A DNA stretch of 64,000 bases from Mesorhizobium sp. LSJC280B00 (GTDB lineage: Bacteria; Pseudomonadota; Alphaproteobacteria; Rhizobiales; Rhizobiaceae): contig NZ_AYVL01000008.1 in assembly GCF_000502835.1 (NCBI RefSeq), positions 50,321 to 114,320 of the forward strand, read 5' to 3'. The notes under the pieces were generated by a model. The model saw nothing but the letters and a program-made list of their open reading frames with translations. It was not told where the DNA came from and ran no database searches. The position numbers were made by a program, and so were the translations under genes. This document shows positions 35,602 through 43,445 of this stretch, in pieces. The number at the start of each line of letters is the position of its first letter. Position 1 is the first letter of the stretch.

Positions 35602-37217
35602 GCCTGCTCGAAATCGACAAGCTGTCGCTGACCATCGGCGGCACGCCCATCCTCAGGGACATCGAACTTTCCGTCGCGCCCGGCGAAGTCATGGGGCTGG
35701 TCGGCGAATCCGGCTCCGGCAAGTCGATGACGGCGCTCGCGGTGATGCAGTTGCTGCCCTGGGCGGCGCACGCCAGCGGACGCGTCACCTTCGACGGCAT
35801 CGACATCCTGGCGGCGAGCGAGGACCAGATGTGCGCGCTGCGCGGCGACGACATCGGCATGGTGTTCCAGGAGCCGATGACGGCGCTCAACCCGGTCAAG
35901 ACCATCGGCGAGCAGGTCGCCGAGGGTATTCGCTGGCACACCAGGGCGAGCCGCGGCGACGCCGAGGAACGGGCGCGAAAAATGCTGGACCGGGTCGGCC
36001 TGCCGGCGGCGCAGTTCCCGCTGTCGCGTTATCCGCACGAGTTGTCCGGAGGCCAGCGCCAGCGCGTCGTCATCGCCATCGCCTGTGCGCTGAAACCCAA
36101 GCTGTTGATCGCCGACGAGCCGACGACCGCGCTCGACGTGGTGCTGCAGGCGCAGATCCTCGACCTGCTGCGCGACCTCGTAGCGGAAAACCGCATGGGC
36201 CTGCTGCTGATCTCGCACGACCTCGCCGTGGTGACCGAGATGGCGGACCGCATCACCATCCTGCGCCATGGCGAGGTGATGGAGGCCGGCGACACGGCGC
36301 GCATTCTGTCCGGACAGCTTCATCCCTATACGCGCCAGCTGGCGCAGGCCTCGATGCATGTGCCCGCGCGGGCTAGGCACAGCGTCGGCCAAGGAAAACC
36401 TCTGGTTGAGGTAGAGAGCGTGACGCGCGACTATCCGGCACGGCGCATATCGCTGCTCAAGCGAGGGGCTCCCATCCGCGCCGTCGACGATGTCTCCTTC
36501 TCCATGGCGCCCGGTCAGTCGGTGGCGCTGGTCGGCCGTTCCGGTTGCGGCAAGTCGACGCTTGCCCGCATGGTCCTGGCGCTGGACAGGCCGACATCAG
36601 GGACAATCCGCTTCCGCGGCGACACCCTCACCGGCAAGAGCGAGGCGGAGCTGAGGCCGGCGCGGCGCGACATGCAGGTCGTGTTCCAGGACCCGTATGG
36701 TTCGTTCGACCCACGCCAGAAGGTCGAGAGATTGGTGGCCGAGCCGCTGCATGTGCTGGAGAAGAAGCCGGCGCCCGCCGCGCGGCGCGAGATGGTGGCG
36801 CATGCGCTGCACGAGGTCGGCCTCTCACCAGGCGACATGGACAAATACCCGCACGAGTTTTCGGGCGGCCAGCGCCAGCGCCTTTCGATCGCCCGCGCCA
36901 TCATCACCCGGCCGAAGCTGGTCGTCGCCGACGAGCCGGTCTCGGCGCTCGACGTCTCGATCCGCGCGCAGATCCTCGATTTGTTCGCCGAGCTCAACCA
37001 AAAACTCGGCATCGCCTATCTGTTCATCACCCATGATCTGACCGTCGCCCGCGCCATCACCGACGAGGTGATGGTCATGCATGACGGCAAGATCGTCGAG
37101 CGCGGCAGGACGAGCGAAGTACTCGACCACCCGCAATCAGAAGCCGCCAAGGCGCTGATCACTGCTGCTCCAGACCTGCACCGGGCGATTGCAAAACGGC
37201 TGCACGAACAGGGCTGA
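35598..37217 (+). CDS. Fused dual ABC ATPase, DppD-DppF-like
   Basis: A 539-residue protein with two complete ATPase halves. Half 1 has Walker A GESGSGKS, the signature LSGGQRQRVVIAIA and Walker B KLLIADEPTTALD. Half 2, from about residue 265, has GRSGCGKST, FSGGQRQRLSIARA and KLVVADEPVSALD. Such fusions are common for family-5 importers in rhizobia and replace separate DppD and DppF. It closes the M20/SBP/permease operon. A stem GGGGCGAG/CTCGCCCC (37268-37291) lies about 50 bp downstream, without a T-run. Confidence 0.9.
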   Translation: MSLLEIDKLSLTIGGTPILRDIELSVAPGEVMGLVGESGSGKSMTALAVMQLLPWAAHASGRVTFDGIDILAASEDQMCALRGDDIGMVFQEPMTALNPVKTIGEQVAEGIRWHTRASRGDAEERARKMLDRVGLPAAQFPLSRYPHELSGGQRQRVVIAIACALKPKLLIADEPTTALDVVLQAQILDLLRDLVAENRMGLLLISHDLAVVTEMADRITILRHGEVMEAGDTARILSGQLHPYTRQLAQASMHVPARARHSVGQGKPLVEVESVTRDYPARRISLLKRGAPIRAVDDVSFSMAPGQSVALVGRSGCGKSTLARMVLALDRPTSGTIRFRGDTLTGKSEAELRPARRDMQVVFQDPYGSFDPRQKVERLVAEPLHVLEKKPAPAARREMVAHALHEVGLSPGDMDKYPHEFSGGQRQRLSIARAIITRPKLVVADEPVSALDVSIRAQILDLFAELNQKLGIAYLFITHDLTVARAITDEVMVMHDGKIVERGRTSEVLDHPQSEAAKALITAAPDLHRAIAKRLHEQG

Positions 37218-37665
37218 GCCGCAAGGGGCACGGGCCTTCCGATCTCCCACTGTGGGGTCCGAAGGACGGGGCGAGACCGGTGGCTCGCCCCACGAGGAGG
37301 CTCCGGTGGTTGGCGACGTGGGGGAGACGACTGTTTGTGGCCAGCCTATGAAAGTAGAAAAAATATGGGGCCATTGGGCCGATCGCCGATCGCGCAACCC
37401 GGACCTGATCGTCCCTTTGCGCGCGAAGGAGATTTAGCGAACTTAGGTTTGGAAATTGCGGTATTAATGTATGTTTTCTGCCTCGCCCGTTCGGCTTTGT
37501 CCTGCCGCGTATTCTCCGCATCGTCGCGCTTAAGCTAAGCAAAACGACTGGCAGCAACGGATAGCCCCCAAACACACGAGAGCTTGGCGCTCCAACAAAG
37601 CCGTAACTAATCACCACTCGCGCCTTCCGCATCACGCCGGCATCTGTAGTAAAGGTAACCTTAAA
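37218..37665. other. Transition zone from core genome to AT-rich island
   Basis: No gene is supported. An 8-bp perfect stem (37268-37291) lies after the ABC operon. Composition falls from GC-rich to AT-rich near 37430. A short frame at 37348-37437 (MKVEKIWGHWADRRSRN) is open, but I cannot identify it. Confidence 0.5.
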
Positions 37666-38130
37666 GTGAGAAAACTACCCTACAAGGAAGGCACCCTGTT
37701 TGCCATTCCGTTGAGATCAGGTGGCTATGGGCTTGGCTTGGTAGCTCATATGGCCCCAATGGGAAAGATTATTCTAGCATATCTATTTGGACCAATGCGT
37801 CTGGAATTGCCAAAGGCGGATGAATTAAATGACCTTAGTCCAGATAATGCAGTCAGGTGCCTACGGTGTGGCGATCTCGGTTTAATAAATGGAACTTGGC
37901 CAATTATTGGTCAAATGAAGAGCTGGGCAGAAGACAAATGGCCTATGCCAACCTTCGTTCACAAAGAAAGCCTTTCCAACCGAATTCTTATTCGAAAATA
38001 CTCAGAGTCTGATCCATCGAAGCTAGAGAGCCAAACTAGCGTAGCTTCGGCGGGCGATTTGGAGCAGGACGGTTTACACGGATATCAAGCCGTCGAATTG
38101 ATTCTGATCGAGCAGCTGAAACCCCATTGA
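37666..38130 (+). CDS. Imm26-like immunity protein
   Basis: A 154-residue protein whose N-terminus (KEGTLFAIPLRSGGYGLGLV) matches the Imm26 family of polymorphic-toxin immunity proteins. The middle has CLRCGDLGLINGTWPIIG. The start is GTG at 37666 with AAAGGTAAC upstream. It is an orphan: no toxin gene is upstream. Codon use and base composition are more AT-rich than the core genes, suggesting acquisition. The toxin it counteracts is unknown. Confidence 0.65.
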   Translation: MRKLPYKEGTLFAIPLRSGGYGLGLVAHMAPMGKIILAYLFGPMRLELPKADELNDLSPDNAVRCLRCGDLGLINGTWPIIGQMKSWAEDKWPMPTFVHKESLSNRILIRKYSESDPSKLESQTSVASAGDLEQDGLHGYQAVELILIEQLKPH

Positions 38131-38422
38131 TCAAGGAATGACGGTAACGATGTGAATTACGAATTACGGTGACTCCCACTAGCCGGCCTCTCGTCAATGC
38201 CGCGCGGAACTTTTTTGGCGGCGTCAGCGGCTAATTTGCATCGGGCGGACTATTCATCCGGGGAGGAGCCCCACGACTAGTGAAGGAGGGATGTCACTGG
38301 GTTGTTTGGTGGAGAACAATAAAGACTATAACTCGCTTATGAATGTAATCGGCCCGAATAAGGTGGGTAGTGCGAGTTTACAGGTAAATGATTTCCCAAT
38401 TGGTCCGTGAGGAGTTGCCATC
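38131..38422. other. Gap between island genes with degenerate 18-mer repeats
   Basis: 38137-38175 holds degenerate copies of the GAATTACGGTGACAGTGC motif (GAATGACGGTAACGATGT, then GAATTACGAATTACGGTGACT split by a few bases). A 39-codon frame at 38291-38410 (MSLGCLVENNKDYNSLMN) with GGAGGG directly upstream may be a small gene or relic. I cannot assign it. Confidence 0.45.
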
Positions 38423-39046
38423 ATGCATTTTAAAATAGCATTGAAAATTGCCGGATTTGTTGCAATTTTGGTTTTCGGAGGATCGGCCTGTACTGTGCCA
38501 TCAACTCCTGAGATACTGAACTGTTCAAATGGAATCTTTGCAGATAATTGGCCGTTCACTTGGCGAGCAGTTGAGGAGAAATGTATATCACGCGTAACCT
38601 CGCAAATTGCGAAGGAGTTCATAGACTGGAATACGAAATATGAAGAATTTAATGAGGATACTGGTGCACTTTACCTTTTTATATGGACGAGATTGATTGA
38701 TAAGAATCTTGCGACTCCATTGCAATTGGACGAGAGAACGAAAGATTTTGATCAAGTAACTCGATCGCTTACGGACTCTTATGTTGGCATTTACGACGAT
38801 ATTGAAAAATTGCAGGAAGAATTGAAAATGTCTTTGGCCCAAAAAGGAGGCGGGGATGCGAATTCGCTTTATGCGATAAGGCTTTTAGGTTTGGTTCGAA
38901 TTGAGCACGCGCGGCCCACCATTTTGTTTCTGAAGAGTCTGGTTGATCTTGACACCCACACCATTAAGGTCACGGGACAATACGGGGAAGAGATTGTAGA
39001 AATGCAAGAGTTGTTGGATTATCGGGCCAGTGCACAAGGTCGTTAG
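38423..39046 (+). CDS. Hypothetical exported protein, possibly a lipoprotein
   Basis: A 207-residue protein of unknown function. The N-terminus MHFKIALKIAGFVAILVF followed by GGSAC resembles a signal peptide with a weak lipobox (Gly at -3 is unusual). The mature part is predicted to be mostly helical (charged, Leu/Ile/Glu-rich) with Cys near residues 34 and 54. RBS GAGGAG precedes the ATG. AT-rich and located among orphan immunity-type genes, it could be an immunity lipoprotein; nothing in the sequence proves this. Confidence 0.55.
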   Translation: MHFKIALKIAGFVAILVFGGSACTVPSTPEILNCSNGIFADNWPFTWRAVEEKCISRVTSQIAKEFIDWNTKYEEFNEDTGALYLFIWTRLIDKNLATPLQLDERTKDFDQVTRSLTDSYVGIYDDIEKLQEELKMSLAQKGGGDANSLYAIRLLGLVRIEHARPTILFLKSLVDLDTHTIKVTGQYGEEIVEMQELLDYRASAQGR

Positions 39047-39183
39047 TTGCCATTCACAGATCCTAAATGACGCGGGTCATTACTTAGTGGCCGCTATTGT
39101 GCGGCAGGAACTGGAGAGAATTTCGCAATTTCGGTGCACTTTTATCGCGTTCGCCCGGCTATCATTGCACGTAGATTGACCAC

Positions 39184-39555
39184 ATGGCCCGCCTTGCCCG
39201 CATAGCGGCGTCCGGCTTCTACAACATCGGCCAGCTCACCTCCACCAACCCTGGGGCAACGCAAGGCAACAAGTATGACGGCTTTGGCAAGCTCGCCCGC
39301 CGGGACGTCACGCTGGGCACGCTGACCCACACCACGACCAGCGTGCGCGATGCCTCCGGCCAGACGGGTTGTTGATAATACGGAGCTCGATATACGGTGG
39401 ACGTAACTGTTACAGGTCCGGCCGGCACCGTTGAGGTTCGCACCGGGTGGATTTTTAGCCCCCGGTTCAAACGTCCCGTCGCTGATGACACTATTCGTGA
39501 AGTAGAGTCCCGCTATGAAACCAAAGATCAACGACGTTGTGAGATTGATTTGTGA
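39184..39555 (+). pseudogene. Relic of an RHS-type toxin with a DUF6883-like C-terminal end
   Basis: One frame runs 39184-39555 but is interrupted by TGA TAA at 39373-39378. The part before the stops (YDGFGKLARRDVTLGTLTHT) looks like RHS/YD-repeat sequence. The part after them (YGARYTVDVTVTGPAG, then VEVRTGWIF) resembles the end of the DUF6883 domain found in polymorphic toxins. Most of the toxin is missing. The end overlaps the start of a DUF4926-like gene, the usual DUF6883 neighbour as I recall it. The GC-rich first half contrasts with its surroundings. Confidence 0.5.
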
Positions 39556-39715
39556 TATGCTGGGAGAATCCCTTCAGGCCGGAGCGTTAGGAGTCGTTGT
39601 TGAAGAGCATTCTTATCCCGAGGAGGCATACGAGATTGAATTCAGTAGCGAAAATGGGAAGACCATCGCTCAATTAGCCTTACTTCCAAACCAGTTCGTA
39701 CTGATTGCTGTGTAA
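39515..39715 (+). CDS. DUF4926-like small protein, probable immunity factor
   Basis: A 66-residue protein. KINDVVRLICDMLGESLQAG, then GALGVVVEEH and YEIEFSSENGKTIAQLALLP, follow the DUF4926 pattern (DvV.L..d..e.gl..G..GtVVe.. YEVEF.d..G.t.a). It overlaps the toxin relic upstream by 41 bases. It is intact although the toxin is not, as expected for an immunity gene kept for protection. The function of DUF4926 is not established; the link to toxins is from gene context. Confidence 0.65.
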   Translation: MKPKINDVVRLICDMLGESLQAGALGVVVEEHSYPEEAYEIEFSSENGKTIAQLALLPNQFVLIAV

Positions 39716-39750
39716 GGAATTACAGCGCACTCTTTCCATATCTCCTCTCC

Positions 39751-39786
39751 GAATTACGGTGACAGTGCGAATTACGGTAACAGTGC
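39751..39786. repeat. Tandem pair of an 18-bp island repeat
   Basis: GAATTACGGTGACAGTGC (39751-39768) is followed at once by GAATTACGGTAACAGTGC (39769-39786), one base different. Degenerate relatives occur near 38137-38175, 39118-39150 and 41037-41056, in each case between island genes. The origin is not shown by the sequence; ends of a small mobile element are one option. Confidence 0.7.
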
Positions 39787-39842
39787 ACTTTTTGTTGTGT
39801 TCGCTCGGTCGAAATAGCTAGAAGATCGGAGGCGCAGAGACT

Positions 39843-40283
39843 ATGGATATGAACGGGACTTTTGAGAGGATATTCTCAGTAACATCCGTATGGACGTCGA
39901 TTGCGACCATTCCTATTTCGCTGGCGTGGGGTGAATCCGCCTGGATGGTGGTTTTTATTTTCGCGATACTTGCTGCCTCCTTTGCATTTCCAAGAAGGTT
40001 AGCGGAGCTTCTTAATCGTTTCGAACACCCCATCGGTTATCTGGAGAGGAATTTCAAAAATGACTGGACCGGATGGTCGCATACAAAATCAAACATAAAC
40101 ATGATATATAATTTGGGTATGATCCAGAAGTATCACTATGTATTACTTTTAATTACTGTCATTCATTTTTTGATTTCAGGTGCCTTGGGTGAAAGCGAAT
40201 TAGCTGTCGCGTATCTCGCAATTATGGCTGCATTCTCTTTGATTTCCGTTGCTTTTATTGCCCGGCATAAGAGAAAGAGATAG
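39843..40283 (+). CDS. Hypothetical membrane protein of the island
   Basis: A 146-residue protein with four probable membrane segments: around residues 14-30, 32-48, 95-112 and 116-137. Between them is a polar loop (PRRLAELLNRFEHPIGYLERN). The start at 39843 has GGAGGCGCAG; ATG at 39849 is an alternative. AT-rich. No family was recognised. Its place between toxin relics fits a membrane immunity protein, but this is inferred from position only. Confidence 0.55.
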   Translation: MDMNGTFERIFSVTSVWTSIATIPISLAWGESAWMVVFIFAILAASFAFPRRLAELLNRFEHPIGYLERNFKNDWTGWSHTKSNINMIYNLGMIQKYHYVLLLITVIHFLISGALGESELAVAYLAIMAAFSLISVAFIARHKRKR

Positions 40284-40599
40284 CGCACTATGATAGTACT
40301 TTGAGCATCCGCTGGAGCGGCAAGGGGGATCTTCCCGGTTCCAAGATTGTTTCCCAAAAAGACGCTAAAATCGGTGATGTTGTTTCGTGGACTGCAAAAT
40401 TCGATGATGCCACCGGGCACACTGCAGTTTACACGGGAAGTCTGAATGTTAATGGTAGCGCGCCCCGACAGTTGCCGGCGATTTTGGAATGATTGGTGCG
40501 GGCTAGTTCGATGTTCACTACGGAACAGAGGAGGGCTTGAAGCACGATTACCCCGGGGTTTATAGCTCACCCTCTTTCAGGTCGCTTGATCCCGATTGA
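40271..40599 (+). pseudogene. Relic of an amidase/NlpC-like toxin end
   Basis: A frame without start overlapping the membrane protein's end reads AHYDSTLSIRWSGKGDLPGS and then DAKIGDVVSWTAKFDDATGH, with TAVYTG, resembling the GDVV.W...GHT.IYTG core of papain-like amidases. After a frameshift near 40450-40480 and one TAG the text resumes as VHYGTEEGLKHDYPGVYSSP, ending at 40597-40599. It is therefore broken at least twice. It is probably the tail of a former polymorphic toxin. Confidence 0.45.
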
Positions 40600-40626
40600 T
40601 GTCGACGTCAGAAATTGGGGGCTGAA

Positions 40627-40994
40627 ATGAAAATTAGTAAGCAGTGCATATTTTCGGCAGCTGTGCTGAGTGCTGTGACTGCCGTATTGGTCTTGCTTAT
40701 ATTCTATCAGAAAATCACCGGCCCTTCGTCCAGATGGAAGGACGCACTATCGCGTGAAAAATTGACCGCACAATTTGGTGACATAAAAGCCATTAGAAGA
40801 AGTCAGATTTGGACCTATCTCGGCAAGCCTGATGAACCAAATATGCCCAAGCAATACGATCTTTGGTCTGACGATGCTTTATTTGAAAATCTTTCGACGT
40901 AGTATACAGCACTGAAGAATATAAGGCGGAAACCGGATCATCAAGATCCGATCGCGGCATATATGTTTTACCAATGCACCGTTATTTTATTTGA
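40627..40994 (+). pseudogene. Small membrane-anchored protein, probably frameshifted in an A-run
   Basis: The ATG at 40627 (GGGGGCTGAA upstream) opens a frame with one membrane helix (FSAAVLSAVTAVLVLLIFY), ending at TAG 40900-40902 after 91 residues. One extra A in the AAAA at 40886-40889 would continue it as ALFEKSFDVVYSTEEYKAET and on to a stop at 40992-40994, giving about 122 residues with natural composition. The family is unknown; it may have been an immunity-type protein. The 91-residue form could also be real. Confidence 0.45.
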
Positions 40995-41201
40995 CCACAA
41001 GTTTATACTGAATTCATCACATTTGACGCTTGAGGAGTAGTGGTGACAGTGACGTGCGCTTGGCAAACTATCCCATACCCCGTGCGCCACCCGCGAATAC
41101 ACTGCACCCCGTAAGTGAGAACACAGATAATATCTGTGACAGGTTATCCTGGAGGATGGCCTATGACAGACAAAATGACGTTCAGAAAGTCAGCCGATGC
41201 C
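40995..41201. other. Right end of the island
   Basis: No gene. GTGGTGACAGTGAC at 41040-41053 is a degenerate copy of the 18-bp island repeat. GC-rich core sequence resumes about 41200. Confidence 0.45.
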
Positions 41202-41633
41202 TCAGCCTTGAGGCTTCACCACATCGGCCGGGCTGATGTCGAGCAGGTCGAGCGTGCGGCGCAACAGCTGCATTTCGCTCCCGGCGAGTTGCGAATCGGC
41301 CTTGGCGATTTCGGCCATGTGGCGGGCGAGCAGCTTGCGCCGTTCGACGTCGAGGTCGCGGAACTGCGCGACGGCTTGCGAGCCGTTGGTCTCGTAGCCG
41401 AATTCGTTGAGATATTCGATGACGCTGTCGATGCTGGTTTCGGGAATGCCGAAGGCGTCCCGGCAGATACGCCTGAAGGCTGTCATTTCGCTTTCGCTGA
41501 CCGATCCATCGGCCAATATCATACGGAACAGCATCAGCAGCTCCGCCGACAGCACCGGATCGTCCGCGACCTTGCGCACGCCAGGATCGCCGTCGAAGAT
41601 CGAGCGTATCTGGTCCAGCAATCCCATCGCCAT
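41202..41633 (-). CDS. TerB-like (tellurite resistance/DnaJ-associated fold) protein
   Basis: A 143-residue all-helical protein. ELLMLFRMILADGSVSESEM, followed by FRRICRDAFGI, fits the TerB fold with its acidic DG-containing metal-binding helix start; a second half (ARHMAEIAKADSQLAGSEM) repeats the pattern. The start at 41633 (MAMGLLDQIRSIF) has GGAAGGGG upstream; 41627 is an alternative. Single TerB-like proteins of this type occur widely in rhizobia, mostly outside ter operons. The function is not known. Confidence 0.7.
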   Translation of the reverse strand: MAMGLLDQIRSIFDGDPGVRKVADDPVLSAELLMLFRMILADGSVSESEMTAFRRICRDAFGIPETSIDSVIEYLNEFGYETNGSQAVAQFRDLDVERRKLLARHMAEIAKADSQLAGSEMQLLRRTLDLLDISPADVVKPQG

Positions 41634-41787
41634 CAGCCCCTTCCGATTCGTTCGGAAGGTAGCGCGGAATCGGATTTGCGCAAACGGGGTGCGAATGGTG
41701 GAAAAGCCGCCTGCGTGCACTCATTGGTGTGTGACCGCGCGACTGATAGTATGCCGCTGTACGAATCATGTTGAGGAGGGACCGAAC

Positions 41788-41958
41788 ATGAATCTCAGTG
41801 CGCCTACCCAGCTTATTTTCATTATATCCCTTGTCATCGCCATCATCGGCGTTCTCGCCGCGCTTGGCGTTCTTGCGTTCATCCCTTTGAATGCCGCGTG
41901 GATTGTCGTCATCGCCTACATTGTGCTGGCCGCCGGCTGCCTGATGCGCGGCGCTTAA
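41788..41958 (+). CDS. Small two-helix membrane protein
   Basis: A 56-residue protein with two hydrophobic helices (LIFIISLVIAIIGVLAALGV and WIVVIAYIVLAAGCL) and the short turn AFIPLNAA. A strong GAGGAGGG site precedes the ATG, and a rho-independent terminator follows. It is a conserved-looking small inner-membrane protein of unknown function. Confidence 0.7.
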   Translation: MNLSAPTQLIFIISLVIAIIGVLAALGVLAFIPLNAAWIVVIAYIVLAAGCLMRGA

Positions 41959-41994
41959 ACACGTCCAGACAATTCAGAATCTCAGGCAACTCGG

Positions 41995-42021
41995 AGCGCC
42001 CGGCCAAAACCGGGCGCTTTT
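41995..42021 (+). terminator. Rho-independent terminator
   Basis: AGCGCCCGG pairs with CCGGGCGCT over 9 bp around a 6-base loop, followed by TTTT. It ends the transcript of the small membrane protein 37 bp downstream of its stop. Confidence 0.8.
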
Positions 42022-42069
42022 GATTCCGGCGGATGGTCTGTTAAAGTTGCTTGGCGGAAGGAAAGCTTG

Positions 42070-42900
42070 ATGCCCGCCGACAGCAAAGACGACAGCCGCC
42101 ACGAAAGCCCAGGCCTCGATCGGTTCGAGATGGTGCGGCGCGCGCCGAGCCATCGGCTTCAGGGCGTCGTCACCAACATGTGCGGCTTTCGCGAAACCAT
42201 GCCAGGCCATTTCCGCGCCATCGAATATGCCTCGCTGACCGTGCCGCTGGTCATCAGCTTTGCCGAACCCTTTGCCATTGGGCTCGGCAGGGACCCCAGC
42301 GACAATGACCGCTTCGCCAGTTTTGCCGCCGGCCTTTATGCCGGGCCGGTGGTGATCGAATCCTGCGGCGGCACCTGCTGTATGCAGGTCAATTTCACCC
42401 CGCTCGGCGCTCGTCGCTTCTTCGGCCGGCCGATGAGCGAACTGACCGACCGCATGGTCGGCCTGGATGACGTGCTCGGCGTTGAAGGCATCGCATTTCG
42501 CGAAAGGCTCGGCAATGCGCCGGATTGGAGCTCACGCTTTGCCATCGCCGAAGCCTTCGTCGGCGATCGGTTGGCAACCGCGGACCGCACTCAAGCCGAC
42601 ATAGTCTGGGCCTATGAGACGATCGTCTCGACGCGTGGGCGGACCCGCATCTCGACGCTGGCCGAAAAGCTTGGCTGGAGCCGCAAGCATCTTAACGGAA
42701 AATTTTCGGACGCGATCGGAACCGGCCCAAAAACGCTGTCGCGCATTGTCCGCTTCAACCATGCGCTTGGGCTGTCGAGACAGTCGAACAGCGCTTGGGC
42801 CGACATCGCCGCCGACTGCGGCTATGCCGACCAGGCGCATCTGGTACGCGAGTTTCGCGACCTCGCAGGCGTCGCGCCGACGGCCCTTGCCGCCAGGTAA
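42070..42900 (+). CDS. AraC family transcriptional regulator
   Basis: A 276-residue regulator. The C-terminal 100 residues carry two helix-turn-helix units: RISTLAEKLGWSRKHLNGKF, then WADIAADCGYADQAHLVREFRD with GVAPTALAA. The N-terminal domain (about 1-170) is a DUF6597/AraC-ligand-like domain with ESCGGTCCMQVNFTPLGARRFF. RBS GGAAGGAAAG supports ATG 42070. The VOC-family gene follows by 73 bp and may be its target; this pairing is often seen. Confidence 0.83.
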   Translation: MPADSKDDSRHESPGLDRFEMVRRAPSHRLQGVVTNMCGFRETMPGHFRAIEYASLTVPLVISFAEPFAIGLGRDPSDNDRFASFAAGLYAGPVVIESCGGTCCMQVNFTPLGARRFFGRPMSELTDRMVGLDDVLGVEGIAFRERLGNAPDWSSRFAIAEAFVGDRLATADRTQADIVWAYETIVSTRGRTRISTLAEKLGWSRKHLNGKFSDAIGTGPKTLSRIVRFNHALGLSRQSNSAWADIAADCGYADQAHLVREFRDLAGVAPTALAAR

Positions 42901-42973
42901 CATTTCTTCAAGACGCGCAACCGGCCTTCGCGCAGACTGGGTTGATCGACCAACCCGCTGAAGGAGATCAGCC

Positions 42974-43393
42974 ATGCCGAACACCACCGAACCACCGCGG
43001 CTTTATCCGGCGCTGCGCTACAGGAATGCCGGCAAGATGATCGATTGGCTGTGCGAGGCCTTCGGCTTCAGCGTCCGCGCCCGCTATGGCGAAGGCGACG
43101 TGGTGCACCACGCCGAACTCGCGTTCGGCTCCTCGATCATCATGCTCGGCACGGCGCGCGACGACGCCTATGGCAAGATGGTCGGCGCGCCGGGTTCGGA
43201 CGGCGGCAAGTCGATCTACGTTGCGGTCGCTGACGCAGACGCGGCATACGCGCGGGCAAAGACCGCCGGCGCCGAGATTCTGGAAGAACTCACCGACCGC
43301 GACTATGGCAGCCGCGAATTCATCTGCCGCGATCCGGAAGGCAATGTCTGGTCGTTCGGCACCTACTGGCCGAAGGCTGACGAGAAAGCATGA
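42974..43393 (+). CDS. VOC superfamily (glyoxalase/bleomycin resistance) protein
   Basis: A 139-residue two-module VOC fold protein of the PhnB-like type. RYRNAGKMIDWLCEAFGF opens the first beta-alpha-beta-beta-beta unit and RDPEGNVWSFGTYWP ends the second. The metal-binding set is partial (His in VVHHAEL, Glu in SREFICRDPEG). RBS AAGGAGATC. No catalytic activity can be inferred. A REP-like palindrome begins in its stop codon. Confidence 0.82.
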   Translation: MPNTTEPPRLYPALRYRNAGKMIDWLCEAFGFSVRARYGEGDVVHHAELAFGSSIIMLGTARDDAYGKMVGAPGSDGGKSIYVAVADADAAYARAKTAGAEILEELTDRDYGSREFICRDPEGNVWSFGTYWPKADEKA

Positions 43394-43432
43394 TCCCGAA
43401 AAGTGGAGACCGGTTTTCGGACAAGATCATGC
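43388..43432. repeat. REP-like palindrome at the VOC gene stop
   Basis: GCATGATC (43388-43395) and GATCATGC (43425-43432) are perfect arms around CCGAAAAGTGGAGACCGGTTTTCGG-type inner arms. The same inner core occurs at 26433-26481. It separates the VOC gene from the convergent cobQ gene. Confidence 0.65.
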
Positions 43433-43445
43433 TCAAGCAAAGTAT

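Noticed and set aside
37268-37291. Terminator after the ABC ATPase
   Set aside because: A perfect 8-bp stem but no T-run follows, so it is not called as a rho-independent terminator.
37159-37635. 158-codon minus-strand frame at the island border
   Set aside because: Overlaps the end of the ABC ATPase gene; its translation shows no domain and mixed composition.
41115-41774. 219-codon plus-strand frame
   Set aside because: Antisense to the TerB-like gene, which has a better start and fold pattern.
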